A DNA stretch of 64,000 nt from Aureimonas altamirensis (lineage in GTDB: Bacteria; Pseudomonadota; Alphaproteobacteria; Rhizobiales; Rhizobiaceae), in assembly GCF_001463885.1 (NCBI RefSeq), contig NZ_BBWQ01000012.1, positions 1 through 64,000 of the forward strand, in the 5' to 3' direction. The notes under the pieces were generated by a model, which ran no database searches, was not told the DNA's origin, and saw only the letters and a program-made list of their open reading frames with translations. Position numbers and translations under genes: made by a program. Shown here piece after piece: positions 20,366-29,731 of the stretch. Numbering within the stretch: the stretch's first letter is position 1; every line of letters starts with the position of its first letter.

Positions 20366-21145
20366 TTATTCGCGGTTGCCGAAAAGCTGCAGCAGCATCA
20401 TGAACATGTTGATGAAGTTGAGGTACAGGCTGAGCGCGCCCATGACGGCCTTGCGGCCACCGGCCAGCACGTCGTCACCCTCGTAGTACATCTCCTTGAT
20501 GCGCTGCGTGTCGTAGGCCGTCAGACCCGCGAACACCAGCACGCCGATCACCGACACGGCGAAGCCGAGTGCCGACGAGGCAAGGAAGATGTTGACGACC
20601 ATGGCGATGACCACGCCGATGAGGCCCATGAACAGGAAGGAGCCCCAGCCGGAGATGTCACGCTTGGTGGTGTAGCCCCACAACGAAAGCGCACCGAAAG
20701 TCGCCGCCGTGATGAAGAAGACCTGGACGATCGACTCCTGCGTGAAGACGAGGAAGATCGTCGACAGCGACAGGCCGACAAGCGCCGCATAAGCCCAGAA
20801 GGTCGCCTGCGCCGCGCCAACCGACATGCGGTGGACACGGAACGACAGGAAGAAGACCAGCGCCAGCGGTGCCAGCATCAGCACCCAGCGCAGCGGCGAG
20901 GTGAAGACGGCGACGCCGAGCGGCGTCAGCCAGAGATCGGGGCGCACCTGCGCGCCGCCCTCGACGGGCGCGCCGCTGGTGGCCATCATGAACAGGCCGT
21001 AGGCCGCCACACCCGTGATCGCCAGACCCATCGCCATAAGGTTGTAAACCTTGAGCATGTAGGCGCGCAGGCCCGGGTCGATCGTGGCATCGGCGCGGCT
21101 ACCGGCAGCGGGAACGCGTGCCCCGTAATTCCGATAATCAGCCAT
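20366..21145 (-). CDS. Bax inhibitor-1/YccA family membrane protein
   Basis: A 259-residue, seven-helix membrane protein of the BI-1 (TMBIM) family. The opening LRAYMLKVYNLMAMGLAITG and the C-terminal AYDTQRIKEMYY and LYLNFINMFMMLLQLFGNR segments are strongly diagnostic. Bacterial members include YccA, a modulator of FtsH, and BsYetJ, a pH-sensitive calcium leak channel; which applies here is unknown. The start at ATG 21145 (MADYRNYG) has AGGAAACCC upstream. Monocistronic with its own terminator. Confidence 0.93.
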   Translation of the reverse strand: MADYRNYGARVPAAGSRADATIDPGLRAYMLKVYNLMAMGLAITGVAAYGLFMMATSGAPVEGGAQVRPDLWLTPLGVAVFTSPLRWVLMLAPLALVFFLSFRVHRMSVGAAQATFWAYAALVGLSLSTIFLVFTQESIVQVFFITAATFGALSLWGYTTKRDISGWGSFLFMGLIGVVIAMVVNIFLASSALGFAVSVIGVLVFAGLTAYDTQRIKEMYYEGDDVLAGGRKAVMGALSLYLNFINMFMMLLQLFGNRE

Positions 21146-21352
21146 GGGTTTCCTAATTCCTTTCTGCGTGTTCCGTCCGGTGTCGGGCGCGAAACGCGTT
21201 CGCACACCGAGGCGCCGCTGGCGGAACCCCCAGCAGTCCTGCGTGAAATATGCGGAACCTTGCTTCTCTATACAAGGGTATCCAAGGTTGCAGACGGGCT
21301 GCCGGGCCCCTCCGGGCGATTAAATTTACGTTATCTAGGGCTTTCGCCGGTC

Positions 21353-23941
21353 CTACAGCGTCCGCAACACGGGGGCGGCCTTGCGTCCCAGCACCCGCCA
21401 TGTGCCCGCAAGGCCAAGACCGATCGTCAGGAGAAGCGAGACCAGAAGCGTTGCAAGTCCCACGCCCCAGTCGAAACGGTAAGGCAACTGCATGATGGTG
21501 GAGACCACGAAGGACGAGGCGAGCGCGCCGGCCCCGATGGCGAAGACCGCCGTGCCGACACCCAGCAGCAGATACTCCGTGACATAGGCGCGGATGAGCG
21601 TTGCGCGCGTCGCGCCCAGCGTCTTCAGCACGACGGCGTCGTGCACCCTGCCGCGATTGCCGGCGGCCAGCGCCCCGGCCAGCACGAAGATCGAGGCCAC
21701 CAGCGCCACCGCCGCAGCCGCACGGATGGCGAGGGCAAGTTGCGCGATGATCTGGTTGACGGCATCCAGGGCGTCGCGCACGCGCACTGCGGTCACCGCC
21801 GGGAAATCGTCACCCAGCCCGCGCAGCACCGCCTGCTCGGCCTCGGGCGTATCTTCGCCCATGCGCAATGTCGCCAGTGCGGTGTGCGGTGCACCGGCAA
21901 ACGTATTGGGCGAGAAGACCATGACGAAATTGATCGACAGGCTTTGCCACTCGACACGGCGCAGATTGGCAATGCGTGCGGTGACGTTGCGGCCGAGCAC
22001 GTTGACGGTGACCGTATCGCCGATCGTCAGGCCCAGTTGCCCGGCCTCCTCGGCCGCGAAGGACACGAGGTTTTCACCGGCATAGTCGGCCGGCCACCAC
22101 TCGCCCTGCGTCAGGGTGGAGGCTGGCGGCATCTGCGTGGAATAGGTCAGGCCCCTGTCGCCGCGCAGCACCCAGGCGCCCTCCGCCGGCACGACCATGT
22201 CCCGGACATTGGTGCCGTTCAACTCCACGATGCGCCCGCGCAGCATCGGCACGGATTCCAGCTCGCTTCCGGGCGCCAACGCCAGCACCGCATCGCCGAA
22301 ACGGTCCGCATCGGCCGACTGGATATCGAAGAAGAAGAAATTGGGGGCGCGTTCGGCCAAATTGGTGCTGATTTCGTTGCGCAGATTATTGTCGATGGTT
22401 GCCAGCGTGACCAGCAGCGTCAACCCGAGCCCCAGGGACAGCACCACCGAGGATGTCAGCGCCCCCGGGCGATGGATGTTGCCGATGGCAAGCCGCAGCG
22501 CGGTCGAGCGTACGCGCGGTGCGGCGCGGGCCAGCCACTGGATCGCCAGCGCCACCACGCGCAGGATGACGAAGGCGACGGCCGTGGATGCCAAAAAGAC
22601 GCCGGCGATCCGCCTGTCGTCGGCCATGAACAGCGCGATGGCGGAAACCAGCAGGGCAAGGCCCACCGCCCCGGCCAGAAACGGCCAGTGCATCCGCAGC
22701 CCGCCACCGGCGCCGCTATCGCGGAACAGGGCGGCAGCGCCGACGTCGCGCGTGCGGCCAAGCGGCAGGAGAGCGAAGGCAAGGGCCGTCATGTAGCCGA
22801 ACGCCGCCGCAACCAGAAGCGCCACCGGATAGACTTCCGGCCGCGTCTCGACCGGAATGGCCGCCTCCAGGAAGCCGGCGGCGACGAAGGGAGCGATCGC
22901 GCCCAGGACAAGGCCGAGACCGACGCCGATACTGGCCAGGGCCATGACCTGGATGAGGTAGATGGATACGACGAAATTGCCGCCGCCGCCGAGGCTCTTG
23001 AACGTGGCAATGACGGTGCGCTTGGAGTCCAGATAGGCGTTGACGGCGTTGGCAATGCCGACACCACCGACGATCAGGGCCGTTAGCCCCACCAGCGTCA
23101 GGAATTGCGAGAAACGCTCGATATTGCGCTGCAGGGCGGGTGCGGCACGGTCGTAGGGCCGAATGCTCCATCCCGCTTCCGGAAACTGCGCCTCGGCCTG
23201 CTCCGTCACCTGTGCGGCGTTGAGGTTTTCGGGAAGCCTGACCTTGTAGTCGTACTCCACGAGGCTGCCGGGCTGCACGAGGCCGGTGCGCTGCAGGGCA
23301 TCGAGGCCGATCATCAGACGCGGTGCGAAGACGAAGCCGTCCGAGAGCTGATCCGGCTCCGTCACAAGGCGGGCGCGCAGCTCGAATTCCTGCGACCCGA
23401 CGCGTATGCGCGCTCCCGGAGCCACGTCCAGCCGCGTGAACAGCTCGGGTGCAGCCACCGCGCCGGCGATGCCGTCCCGGTCGGCCAGAAGCTCGGCAAG
23501 CGAAGCATCGGAATCGGTCTCGACCGCGCCGTAGAGGGGATAGGCGCCATCGACTGCCTTGACCTCGCTGATGGTCTGGTCGCTGCCATCGGCCAGCCGC
23601 GCCATGGACCGCAGTTGCGCACTTTCGCCCACCGGCCCGGTCGCTTCCAGGTAGGCCCGCTCTTCTTCATTTGCCTGGCGCTGCGGCAGGCTGAAACGGA
23701 TATCGCCGCCGAGGATGATGCGGCCCTCGCGCTCGATGGCCTCGGTCATCATGCGGGAAACGGAATTGACGGCGGCGATGGAGGCGACGCCCAGCGTCAG
23801 GCAGGCCAGAAAGATGATGAAGCCCGACAGGCCACCGCGCATTTCCCGCAGGGCGAAGCGCAGCGCCAGCCGAAGATTTCCCGCCGGGCGCGCCGGTGGA
23901 CGGACGGCCCCTGCCGCTTCGTTGCCGGCCAGCGCGCTCAT
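21353..23941 (-). CDS. ABC transporter permease, FtsX-like (YbbP type)
   Basis: An 862-residue permease with two FtsX-like cores: one helix near 35-55, a three-helix core near 275-400, further helices near 420-480, and a second core near 735-850. A long periplasmic domain lies between the first two helices. The opening LRLALRFALREMRGGLSGFIIFLACLTLGVASIAAVNS is characteristic of YbbP. It overlaps its ATPase by four bases, and both diverge from a TesA-type esterase gene as in E. coli ybbA-ybbP-tesA. Likely an exporter or lipid extractor; substrate unproved. Confidence 0.92.
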   Translation of the reverse strand: MSALAGNEAAGAVRPPARPAGNLRLALRFALREMRGGLSGFIIFLACLTLGVASIAAVNSVSRMMTEAIEREGRIILGGDIRFSLPQRQANEEERAYLEATGPVGESAQLRSMARLADGSDQTISEVKAVDGAYPLYGAVETDSDASLAELLADRDGIAGAVAAPELFTRLDVAPGARIRVGSQEFELRARLVTEPDQLSDGFVFAPRLMIGLDALQRTGLVQPGSLVEYDYKVRLPENLNAAQVTEQAEAQFPEAGWSIRPYDRAAPALQRNIERFSQFLTLVGLTALIVGGVGIANAVNAYLDSKRTVIATFKSLGGGGNFVVSIYLIQVMALASIGVGLGLVLGAIAPFVAAGFLEAAIPVETRPEVYPVALLVAAAFGYMTALAFALLPLGRTRDVGAAALFRDSGAGGGLRMHWPFLAGAVGLALLVSAIALFMADDRRIAGVFLASTAVAFVILRVVALAIQWLARAAPRVRSTALRLAIGNIHRPGALTSSVVLSLGLGLTLLVTLATIDNNLRNEISTNLAERAPNFFFFDIQSADADRFGDAVLALAPGSELESVPMLRGRIVELNGTNVRDMVVPAEGAWVLRGDRGLTYSTQMPPASTLTQGEWWPADYAGENLVSFAAEEAGQLGLTIGDTVTVNVLGRNVTARIANLRRVEWQSLSINFVMVFSPNTFAGAPHTALATLRMGEDTPEAEQAVLRGLGDDFPAVTAVRVRDALDAVNQIIAQLALAIRAAAAVALVASIFVLAGALAAGNRGRVHDAVVLKTLGATRATLIRAYVTEYLLLGVGTAVFAIGAGALASSFVVSTIMQLPYRFDWGVGLATLLVSLLLTIGLGLAGTWRVLGRKAAPVLRTL

Positions 23942-24633
23942 GCCGCTTCTACCGGCATTTCCGTGGCCTGGATGCGCCCGTCGCGGACCGAGACCTGCCG
24001 GGCACAGCGCGCTGCCAGCGCGGCATCATGCGTGACGAGAACCATCGTCATGTGTCGTCGCCTGACTTCGGAGAACAGAAGGTCCGCCACGAGGCGGCCG
24101 GTTTCCGCGTCCAGATTGCCGGTCGGCTCGTCGGCGATCAGGATGGCCGGCTCCGGCGCAAGGGCCCGGGCCAGCGCCACGCGCTGTTGCTCGCCGCCCG
24201 AAAGCGCCCCCGGATAATGATCGAGGCGATGGCCGAGGCCGACAGCCTCCAGTTCCTGCGCCGCCCGGGTGAAGGCATCCGCCGCGCCCGCCAGCTCCAG
24301 CGGTACGGCGACGTTTTCGATGGCCGTCATGTTGGGAATGAGGTGAAACGACTGGAAGACGATGCCGATATTGCGTCCGCGAAAAGCTGCCAGCCTGTCT
24401 TCGGAAAGGCCTTCGAGCGACTGGCCGGCCACTTCGACAAGGCCCGAATCGGCGCGCTCCAGCCCGGCCAGGACCATCAGAAGCGTCGATTTACCGGAGC
24501 CCGAAGGGCCAACGACGCCAAGCGATTCGCCCCGCCCGACCGTCAGCTCCATTCCCTTGAGTACATGGACGGCGCTGCCGCCGGCGCCCAAGGTCAGTTG
24601 AACATTTCGTAACCGGATCGCCATTTCAGCCAA
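23938..24633 (-). CDS. ABC transporter ATP-binding protein (YbbA/LolD type)
   Basis: A 231-residue ATPase for the FtsX-like permease it overlaps. Walker A GPSGSGKSTLLMVLAGLE, Q-loop IVFQSFHLIPNMTA, signature LSGGEQQRVALARAL, Walker B AILIADEPTGNLD and switch VTHD are all intact. The MacB/LolD-type spelling matches partners of FtsX-like permeases. Upstream, an 79-base gap separates it from the divergent esterase gene, so both probably use one short promoter region. Confidence 0.94.
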   Translation of the reverse strand: MAEMAIRLRNVQLTLGAGGSAVHVLKGMELTVGRGESLGVVGPSGSGKSTLLMVLAGLERADSGLVEVAGQSLEGLSEDRLAAFRGRNIGIVFQSFHLIPNMTAIENVAVPLELAGAADAFTRAAQELEAVGLGHRLDHYPGALSGGEQQRVALARALAPEPAILIADEPTGNLDAETGRLVADLLFSEVRRRHMTMVLVTHDAALAARCARQVSVRDGRIQATEMPVEAA

Positions 24634-24712
24634 GACGCCGTCATCCTATATGCCTGCGGACCATGGGGGATAACGCCAGCAAGGCGCCTCGAAAACGGGA
24701 TATGGGCATCGA

Positions 24713-25375
24713 ATGCGGCAAAAACACTTCCTGATCCCCGTGCTGGCCGCCCTTTTGCTGCTGCCCGCTCACTTTTTCGCGACTGCGAAGGCGCAGGAGC
24801 CGGGCCCGGTGGAGATCGTCGCCTTCGGCGACAGTCTTTCGGCGGGCTACGGCGTGGGCCCGGGCGAGGCATTTCCGGACCAGCTCGAGGCGGCCTTGCG
24901 GGAAAAGGGATACGACGTGCGGGTGGCCAATGCCGGCGTATCGGGCGACACCACCACCGGCGGCCTCGCCCGGCTGGATTGGTCGGTGCCGGACAGCGCC
25001 GACATCGTCATCGTGGAGCTGGGGGCCAATGACGCGTTGCGCGGCATCCAGCCGGACATCACCCGGGCGAACCTTTCGGACATCGTCGAGCGCCTGAAGG
25101 CGCGTGCCGATACGAGCGTGCTGCTGACCGGCATGCTGGCGCCGCCGAACATGGGCGAAGAGTTCGCCAGCGCCTTCAACCCGATCTTTCCGGATATCGC
25201 GCGGCAGTACGATGTGCCGTTCTATCCGTTCTTTCTGGATGGGGTGGCGGGCGTCACGCGGCTGAACCAGGCCGACTACATGCACCCGACCGGCGAAGGC
25301 ATAGCCGAAATCGTGCGGCGTATTTTGCCGAGCGTCGAACCGCTGGTGGAAGAGCATCGCAGGATTTCCCCATGA
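24713..25375 (+). CDS. tesA: Arylesterase / lysophospholipase, TesA-like SGNH hydrolase
   Basis: A periplasmic SGNH-family hydrolase of 220 residues acting on acyl esters or thioesters. Signal peptide through about residue 27 (ATAKAQ). Block I AFGDSLSAGYG holds nucleophile Ser41, block II Gly is in AGVSGDTTTGG, block III Asn in ELGANDALRG, and block V DYMHPTGEG holds the catalytic Asp and His. The start at ATG 24713 is just ahead of the signal peptide. Divergence from the YbbAP-type transporter is conserved widely and suggests joint function in envelope lipid turnover. Confidence 0.93.
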   Translation: MRQKHFLIPVLAALLLLPAHFFATAKAQEPGPVEIVAFGDSLSAGYGVGPGEAFPDQLEAALREKGYDVRVANAGVSGDTTTGGLARLDWSVPDSADIVIVELGANDALRGIQPDITRANLSDIVERLKARADTSVLLTGMLAPPNMGEEFASAFNPIFPDIARQYDVPFYPFFLDGVAGVTRLNQADYMHPTGEGIAEIVRRILPSVEPLVEEHRRISP

Positions 25376-25462
25376 TATCGCAGTGCGGTGCTTGCGGTGA
25401 AACCGATTGAGTGATTCCCTCCCGATAGTGCGAGACATGCTCGAAGCAGAAGGAACCACTTC

Positions 25463-26041
25463 ATGCCGCGACTGTTCACTGCCATCGAGATCCCGCGGGA
25501 TGCGGCGCTATGTCTATCCTTCCTGCGGGGCGGGCTGCCGTCCGCCCGCTGGATCGATACCGAAAACTACCATCTGACCCTGCGCTTCATCGGCGACGTC
25601 GATTGCCACACCGCCGACGAGGTGGTCGCCGAACTCGACCGCGTCGCTCGGCCAGGCTTCGAGCTGACCTTGCGCGGGGTCGGCGCCTTCGGGTCCAAGA
25701 AGCCGCACTCCATCTACGCCGGGGCTGTCCCCTCGCCCGGGCTCGAGGCGCTGCAGGCCGACGTCGACAGGGCATGCCGGCGGGCCGGCATCGCGCCGAA
25801 CCCACAGAAATTCGTACCGCATGTGACACTTGCGCGGCTGCGCCATCCGAAGGGCGAGGACGTCGCGCATTACCTGTCCGGACGCGGCAATTTCCGCTCG
25901 CCATCCTTCCATGTGGGTCGCTTCGTGCTCTACTCGTCGCGTGATTCCGTCGGTGGCGGCCCCTATCTCCTGGAAGAGGCCTTCACGCTGAGGGAATCGG
26001 TCTCGCGCCGTACGCCGGAGCATATTGCCGTTCCGGCATGA
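25463..26041 (+). CDS. thpR: RNA 2',3'-cyclic phosphodiesterase
   Basis: A 2H phosphoesterase of the ThpR (LigT) family, 192 residues, hydrolysing 2',3'-cyclic phosphate ends of RNA. Both catalytic HxTx motifs are present: HLTL at 37-40 and HVTL at 120-123. The flanking RLFTAIEIP and RFIGDV segments match. The ATG follows AGAAGGAACC. It stands alone on its transcript as far as can be seen, with DUF1232 gene 50 bases downstream. Confidence 0.93.
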   Translation: MPRLFTAIEIPRDAALCLSFLRGGLPSARWIDTENYHLTLRFIGDVDCHTADEVVAELDRVARPGFELTLRGVGAFGSKKPHSIYAGAVPSPGLEALQADVDRACRRAGIAPNPQKFVPHVTLARLRHPKGEDVAHYLSGRGNFRSPSFHVGRFVLYSSRDSVGGGPYLLEEAFTLRESVSRRTPEHIAVPA

Positions 26042-26091
26042 TAGGGGCATCGGCTCTTGGTCGGCGCCCGGCACTTCCTATCTAACGTCTC

Positions 26092-26517
26092 ATGAAACGA
26101 CCGAGCCTTCCCGCCCTGCCGCTGAACCGGCAGAAGATCGCAGAAATCCTGCGTCCGGCCGATGCCGGGCAACAGGCGCGGCAGAAGCGGCGCGTGATGC
26201 GCTCGTTTCTGTCGACCGTGCGCCGTGCCGCAGGCGCGATCCCCTTCACCCGGGATCTTGCCGCCTCCTATTACTGCGCGATCGACCCGAATACGCCGCT
26301 TGCCTCGCGCGGCATCCTCCTGGCGGCTTTGGCCTACTTCGTCATGCCGGCCGATCTGGTGCCCGACCTGATGCCCTTGATCGGCTTCACCGACGACGCC
26401 GCGGTGCTGATGGCCGCGATCACGGCTGTGCGCGCCAACATCCAGCCCGAGCATTACGACCGCGCCCGCGCACTGCTGGACAGCGAGGCGGACAAGGCCG
26501 ACGCCAGAACACCTTGA
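26092..26517 (+). CDS. DUF1232 (YkvA-like) membrane protein
   Basis: A 141-residue protein. The DUF1232 core is seen at LASRGILLAALAYFVMPADLVPDLMPLIGFTDDAAVLMAAITAV, a hydrophobic hairpin with the family PxDxxPDxxPxxGxxDD spacing. The N-terminal 60 residues are basic. YkvA-like proteins are common, mostly of unknown role, though some are linked to envelope or calcium stress. Start at ATG 26092 gives the normal length. Confidence 0.88.
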   Translation: MKRPSLPALPLNRQKIAEILRPADAGQQARQKRRVMRSFLSTVRRAAGAIPFTRDLAASYYCAIDPNTPLASRGILLAALAYFVMPADLVPDLMPLIGFTDDAAVLMAAITAVRANIQPEHYDRARALLDSEADKADARTP

Positions 26518-26701
26518 TGCGAGGCCATGATCTGGACACGGTCTCGCCGCTTTCTTCGGTTTCGTGCGTCCCGATGCCCCGGAGATTCCAATGGCCGCCG
26601 AACCGATGTTTACGGTCCGGAAAGGCTCTTGGAATTAATTTCCGGGCAGATCGCGTTACGACGCGGAGTCGCGCCTCGGCGCGAGCCAATCGAAATTGAT
26701 C

Positions 26702-27217
26702 ATGCGGGGAACCATGTCCTTGAAGAAAGTCTTGACGGCAGCCAGCGCCCTTGTCGTCCTTTCCACCGCCGCCGTTGCCCAGACTCCGAACCGCCTGGAG
26801 CAGTTCAACGACTGGGGCACCTATTCCTACACGGCCGGCGGCAACAAGGTGTGCTACGTCCTGTCGACGCCGAAGACGAAGGAGCCGGCCAGCGTCAACC
26901 ATGGCGACATCTTCTTCCTCGTCTCCCAGAAGCCGGGCCAGGCCACCGCGTACGAGCCGCAGGTCGTCATGGGCTATCCCATGCGCGAAGGCTCCAAGGT
27001 CACCGTGACGGTCGATGCGCGCAAGTTCACCCTGTTCACGCGGGGCGAGTCGGCCTGGGTCGAGAACCCGTCCGAGGAGCCGCAGCTCGTGGCGGCAATG
27101 CGCAATGGCCGCTCCATGTCGGTGGACGCGACCTCGGCCCGCGGAACCAGCACCAAGTACAGCTATTCGCTGTCCGGCATCACCGCCGCGATCAACTCCA
27201 TCGGCAACTGCCGCTGA
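26702..27217 (+). CDS. Invasion-associated locus B family protein
   Basis: A secreted 171-residue protein of the IalB family. The signal peptide (LKKVLTAASALVVLSTAAVAQ) is followed by FNDWGTYSYTAGGNKVCYVLSTPKTKEP, with a first conserved Cys. The ending TKYSYSLSGITAAINSIGNC carries the second Cys, probably disulfide-paired in the periplasm. The family is named for Bartonella but is widespread in free-living Rhizobiales, so no virulence role is implied. Three in-frame starts are possible (TTG 26696, ATG 26702, ATG 26714); the last has GGGGA close upstream. Confidence 0.9.
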   Translation: MRGTMSLKKVLTAASALVVLSTAAVAQTPNRLEQFNDWGTYSYTAGGNKVCYVLSTPKTKEPASVNHGDIFFLVSQKPGQATAYEPQVVMGYPMREGSKVTVTVDARKFTLFTRGESAWVENPSEEPQLVAAMRNGRSMSVDATSARGTSTKYSYSLSGITAAINSIGNCR

Positions 27218-27244
27218 CGGCAGTCGGCGGACGGCAAACCCGTT

Positions 27245-27275
27245 GGAGCGCAAAGGAATTTTGCGCTCCTTCTTG
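27245..27275 (+). terminator. Rho-independent terminator of the IalB-family gene
   Basis: A perfect 10-base-pair stem (GGAGCGCAAA and TTTGCGCTCC, loop GGAAT) is followed by TTCTT. It starts 28 bases past the stop at 27217. Confidence 0.8.
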
Positions 27276-27374
27276 CGAAATTGTGCCAAAACGCGCATGT
27301 GAGTGTCCATTCGTTAGACACTAGAGACCGATGAAGGCGTGGCTGGCCACAGGCCGACGCCCGAAAGCGAGCCC

Positions 27375-28580
27375 ATGAGCGTGAGCATCGACCTGGCCGG
27401 GCACAATCGTCCGACACCGGAAAAAGCGCCCGAACGCCAGTCCCTGCTGGGCCTGTCGCGCGACAGCCTGGCCGAGCGCCTGCGCGGCATCGGCGTGCCG
27501 GAAAAGCAGCTCCGCATGCGGGCAGGCCAGCTCTGGCATTGGCTCTATGTCCGCGGCGTCGACGATTTTTCCGCCATGGCCAACATCTCGAAGGATCTGC
27601 GCACGGCGCTGGCCGACAATTTCGAGATCGCCCGTCCGGAAATCGTGGAAGAGCAGATTTCCGTCGACGGCACCCGCAAATGGCTGTTCCGCTTTCCGGC
27701 GCGCGGCGCAGGACGCCCTGTCGAGATCGAAACCGTCTATATCCCCGAAGAGGGGCGCGGCACGCTGTGCGTATCGTCCCAGGTCGGCTGCACCCTCACC
27801 TGCACCTTCTGCCATACGGGCACGCAGCGCCTCGTGCGCAACCTGACCGAGGGCGAGATCGTCGGGCAGATCCTGACCGCGCGAGAGCGGTTGGGCGACC
27901 TGCCGGAAGCCGACACGCCGATGGGCGCCATCGTACCGTCCGATGGGCGGCTCGTGTCGAACATCGTGATGATGGGCATGGGCGAACCGCTCTACAATTT
28001 CGACAACGTCAAGCAGGCGCTGGCCGTCGCGTCCGACGGTGACGGCCTGGCGCTGTCCAGGCGCCGCATCACCCTGTCCACCTCCGGCGTCGTTCCGATG
28101 ATCGGGCGGACCGGTGAAGAGATGGGCGTGATGCTGGCCATCTCGCTTCATGCCGTGCGCGACGATCTGCGCGATGTCCTTGTGCCGATCAACAAGAAGT
28201 ACCCGCTGGACGAACTGCTGGCCGCCTGCCGGGCCTATCCCGGCCTGTCCAATGCACGGCGCATCACCTTCGAGTACGTGATGTTGAAGGGCGTCAACGA
28301 CAGCCTTGCCGATGCGCGCGAACTCGTGCGCCTTCTGCGGGGCATTCCGGCCAAGATCAATCTGATACCGTTCAATCCCTGGCCGGGCACGGACTACGAG
28401 TGCTCCGACTGGGACCAGATCGAGCGGTTCGCCGATCTCGTCAACGATGCGGGCTATGCCTCTCCCATCCGCACACCGCGTGGCCGGGATATCTTCGCCG
28501 CCTGCGGCCAGCTCAAATCGGAGTCGGAGCGGATGAAGAAAGCCGACAGGCTAGCCTTGGCAGCGGCGGTGGCCGGCTGA
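27375..28580 (+). CDS. rlmN: Dual-specificity 23S rRNA/tRNA adenine-C2 methyltransferase RlmN
   Basis: Radical-SAM enzyme methylating C2 of A2503 in 23S rRNA and A37 in some tRNAs, 401 residues. The cluster motif CTLTCTFC gives Cys139, Cys143 and Cys146. [23 protein letters not shown] and the C-terminal FAACGQL with the methyl-carrying Cys are all family markers. The ATG at 27375 (MSVSIDLAG) was preferred to an upstream in-frame GTG at 27339. Followed six bases later by a membrane protein gene. Confidence 0.96.
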   Translation: MSVSIDLAGHNRPTPEKAPERQSLLGLSRDSLAERLRGIGVPEKQLRMRAGQLWHWLYVRGVDDFSAMANISKDLRTALADNFEIARPEIVEEQISVDGTRKWLFRFPARGAGRPVEIETVYIPEEGRGTLCVSSQVGCTLTCTFCHTGTQRLVRNLTEGEIVGQILTARERLGDLPEADTPMGAIVPSDGRLVSNIVMMGMGEPLYNFDNVKQALAVASDGDGLALSRRRITLSTSGVVPMIGRTGEEMGVMLAISLHAVRDDLRDVLVPINKKYPLDELLAACRAYPGLSNARRITFEYVMLKGVNDSLADARELVRLLRGIPAKINLIPFNPWPGTDYECSDWDQIERFADLVNDAGYASPIRTPRGRDIFAACGQLKSESERMKKADRLALAAAVAG

Positions 28581-28586
28581 CGATCC

Positions 28587-29021
28587 ATGCGGGCGGTGCT
28601 ACGCTTCCTGTTCGTCATTCCGCTCGGCTTCGTCTTCGCCTGCTACGGCGCGGCCTTCGCGCTTCTCTGGCCGTTCATCGAGGTTCCGGCGACCATCGGC
28701 GACGATCCCTTCCGCATGGTCGAGATGTTCTTCGTCTTCACGGCGCAGGCCGCCCAGGTGGGCTCCGCGGCACTGCTGCCCTGGGCCATCTTCATGCTGG
28801 TCACCGAGATCATGGGGTGGCGCTCGCTTCTGCTGCATGCCGCAATCGGGCTCGCATCCGGCTTCGTCGCCCTGCGCCTGGCCTATGAGGGGGCAATGCC
28901 GCCCATCTCCATCCAGACGGCCATCTTTCTGGCAGGCCTGGCGTTCGGCATGATCTACTGGATCATCGCCGGACGGGCGGCCGGACTCTGGCGACGCAGG
29001 GCCAGCCCACCCGTCGATTGA
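28587..29021 (+). CDS. Four-helix membrane protein of unknown function
   Basis: A 144-residue protein with four predicted helices: RFLFVIPLGFVFACYGAAFALL, AALLPWAIFMLVTEIMG, LLLHAAIGLASGFVALRL and TAIFLAGLAFGMIYWIIAG. The C-terminus is basic (RAAGLWRRRASPP). It begins six bases after the rlmN stop, so it is probably cotranscribed. I do not recognise the family; related short membrane proteins beside rlmN occur in other Rhizobiales, to my recollection. No function inferred. Confidence 0.75.
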   Translation: MRAVLRFLFVIPLGFVFACYGAAFALLWPFIEVPATIGDDPFRMVEMFFVFTAQAAQVGSAALLPWAIFMLVTEIMGWRSLLLHAAIGLASGFVALRLAYEGAMPPISIQTAIFLAGLAFGMIYWIIAGRAAGLWRRRASPPVD

Positions 29022-29064
29022 CCTGCCTCTTGCCGATCGGGCGACGCGCCCGATCTTCATCGTC

Positions 29065-29727
29065 ATGTTGACAATCCATCACCTGAACAATTCCCGCTCG
29101 CAGCGGGTCCTGTGGCTTCTGGAGGAGCTCGAGCTCCCCTACGAAATCCGCCATTACCAGCGCGGCGCGGACATGCAGGCGCCTGCGGAGCTGCGCCAGT
29201 TGCACCCGCTAGGCAAGTCGCCCATCCTGACGGAGGGGGCCTTCACGCTGGCGGAGACGGGCGCCATCGTCACCTACATCCTGGAAACGCACGCACGCGG
29301 GCGCATGATTCCGGCGCAAGGCAGCCCCGATTACTGGCGCTACCAGCATTTCCTGCACCATGCGGAAGGAACGGCCATGCCGCCGCTGCTTCTGAAACTC
29401 GTTCTGGCGACGGTGACGAAGAAGACGCCGGCCCTGGTGCGGCCGGTGGTGGGCAAGGCGATGCAGGCGACGGACGAGGGCTTCGTGACGCCGCAGATCG
29501 AAAGAAACCTCGCCTACTGGGAAAAGTCCCTTGCCGATACGGGCTGGTTTGCCGGGCCGGATCTCAGCGCCGCCGATATCATGATGAGCTTTCCGGTGGA
29601 GGCATCCGCCTCGCGCGCCGACCTGTCCGGCTACGGCAACCTGACGGGCTTCCTGTCGCGGATCCACGCCCGCCCCGCCTATCGCGCGGCGCTGGACAAG
29701 GGCGGTCCCTACGCCTTCGCCGAGTAA
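29065..29727 (+). CDS. Glutathione S-transferase family protein
   Basis: A 220-residue GST. N-terminal thioredoxin fold: LTIHHLNNSRSQRVLWLLEELELPYEIRHYQR, with the Asn-Ser-Arg-Ser-Gln helix start that replaces Tyr in bacterial beta/theta-like GSTs. The glutathione-binding GKSPILTEGAFTLAETGAIVTYI contains the cis-Pro and the Glu-Thr/Ser pair. C-terminal all-helical domain with the N-capping-like FAGPDLSAADIMMSFPVE. Substrate unknown. ATG 29065 lies 43 bases behind the membrane protein gene. Confidence 0.92.
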   Translation: MLTIHHLNNSRSQRVLWLLEELELPYEIRHYQRGADMQAPAELRQLHPLGKSPILTEGAFTLAETGAIVTYILETHARGRMIPAQGSPDYWRYQHFLHHAEGTAMPPLLLKLVLATVTKKTPALVRPVVGKAMQATDEGFVTPQIERNLAYWEKSLADTGWFAGPDLSAADIMMSFPVEASASRADLSGYGNLTGFLSRIHARPAYRAALDKGGPYAFAE

Positions 29728-29731
29728 GGCT

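Noticed and set aside
24773-24790. A third near-copy of the TTTCGC-N4-GCGAA dyad within the tesA signal-peptide codons
   Set aside because: It is imperfect in the last base and inside a coding region, so not counted with the two intergenic copies.
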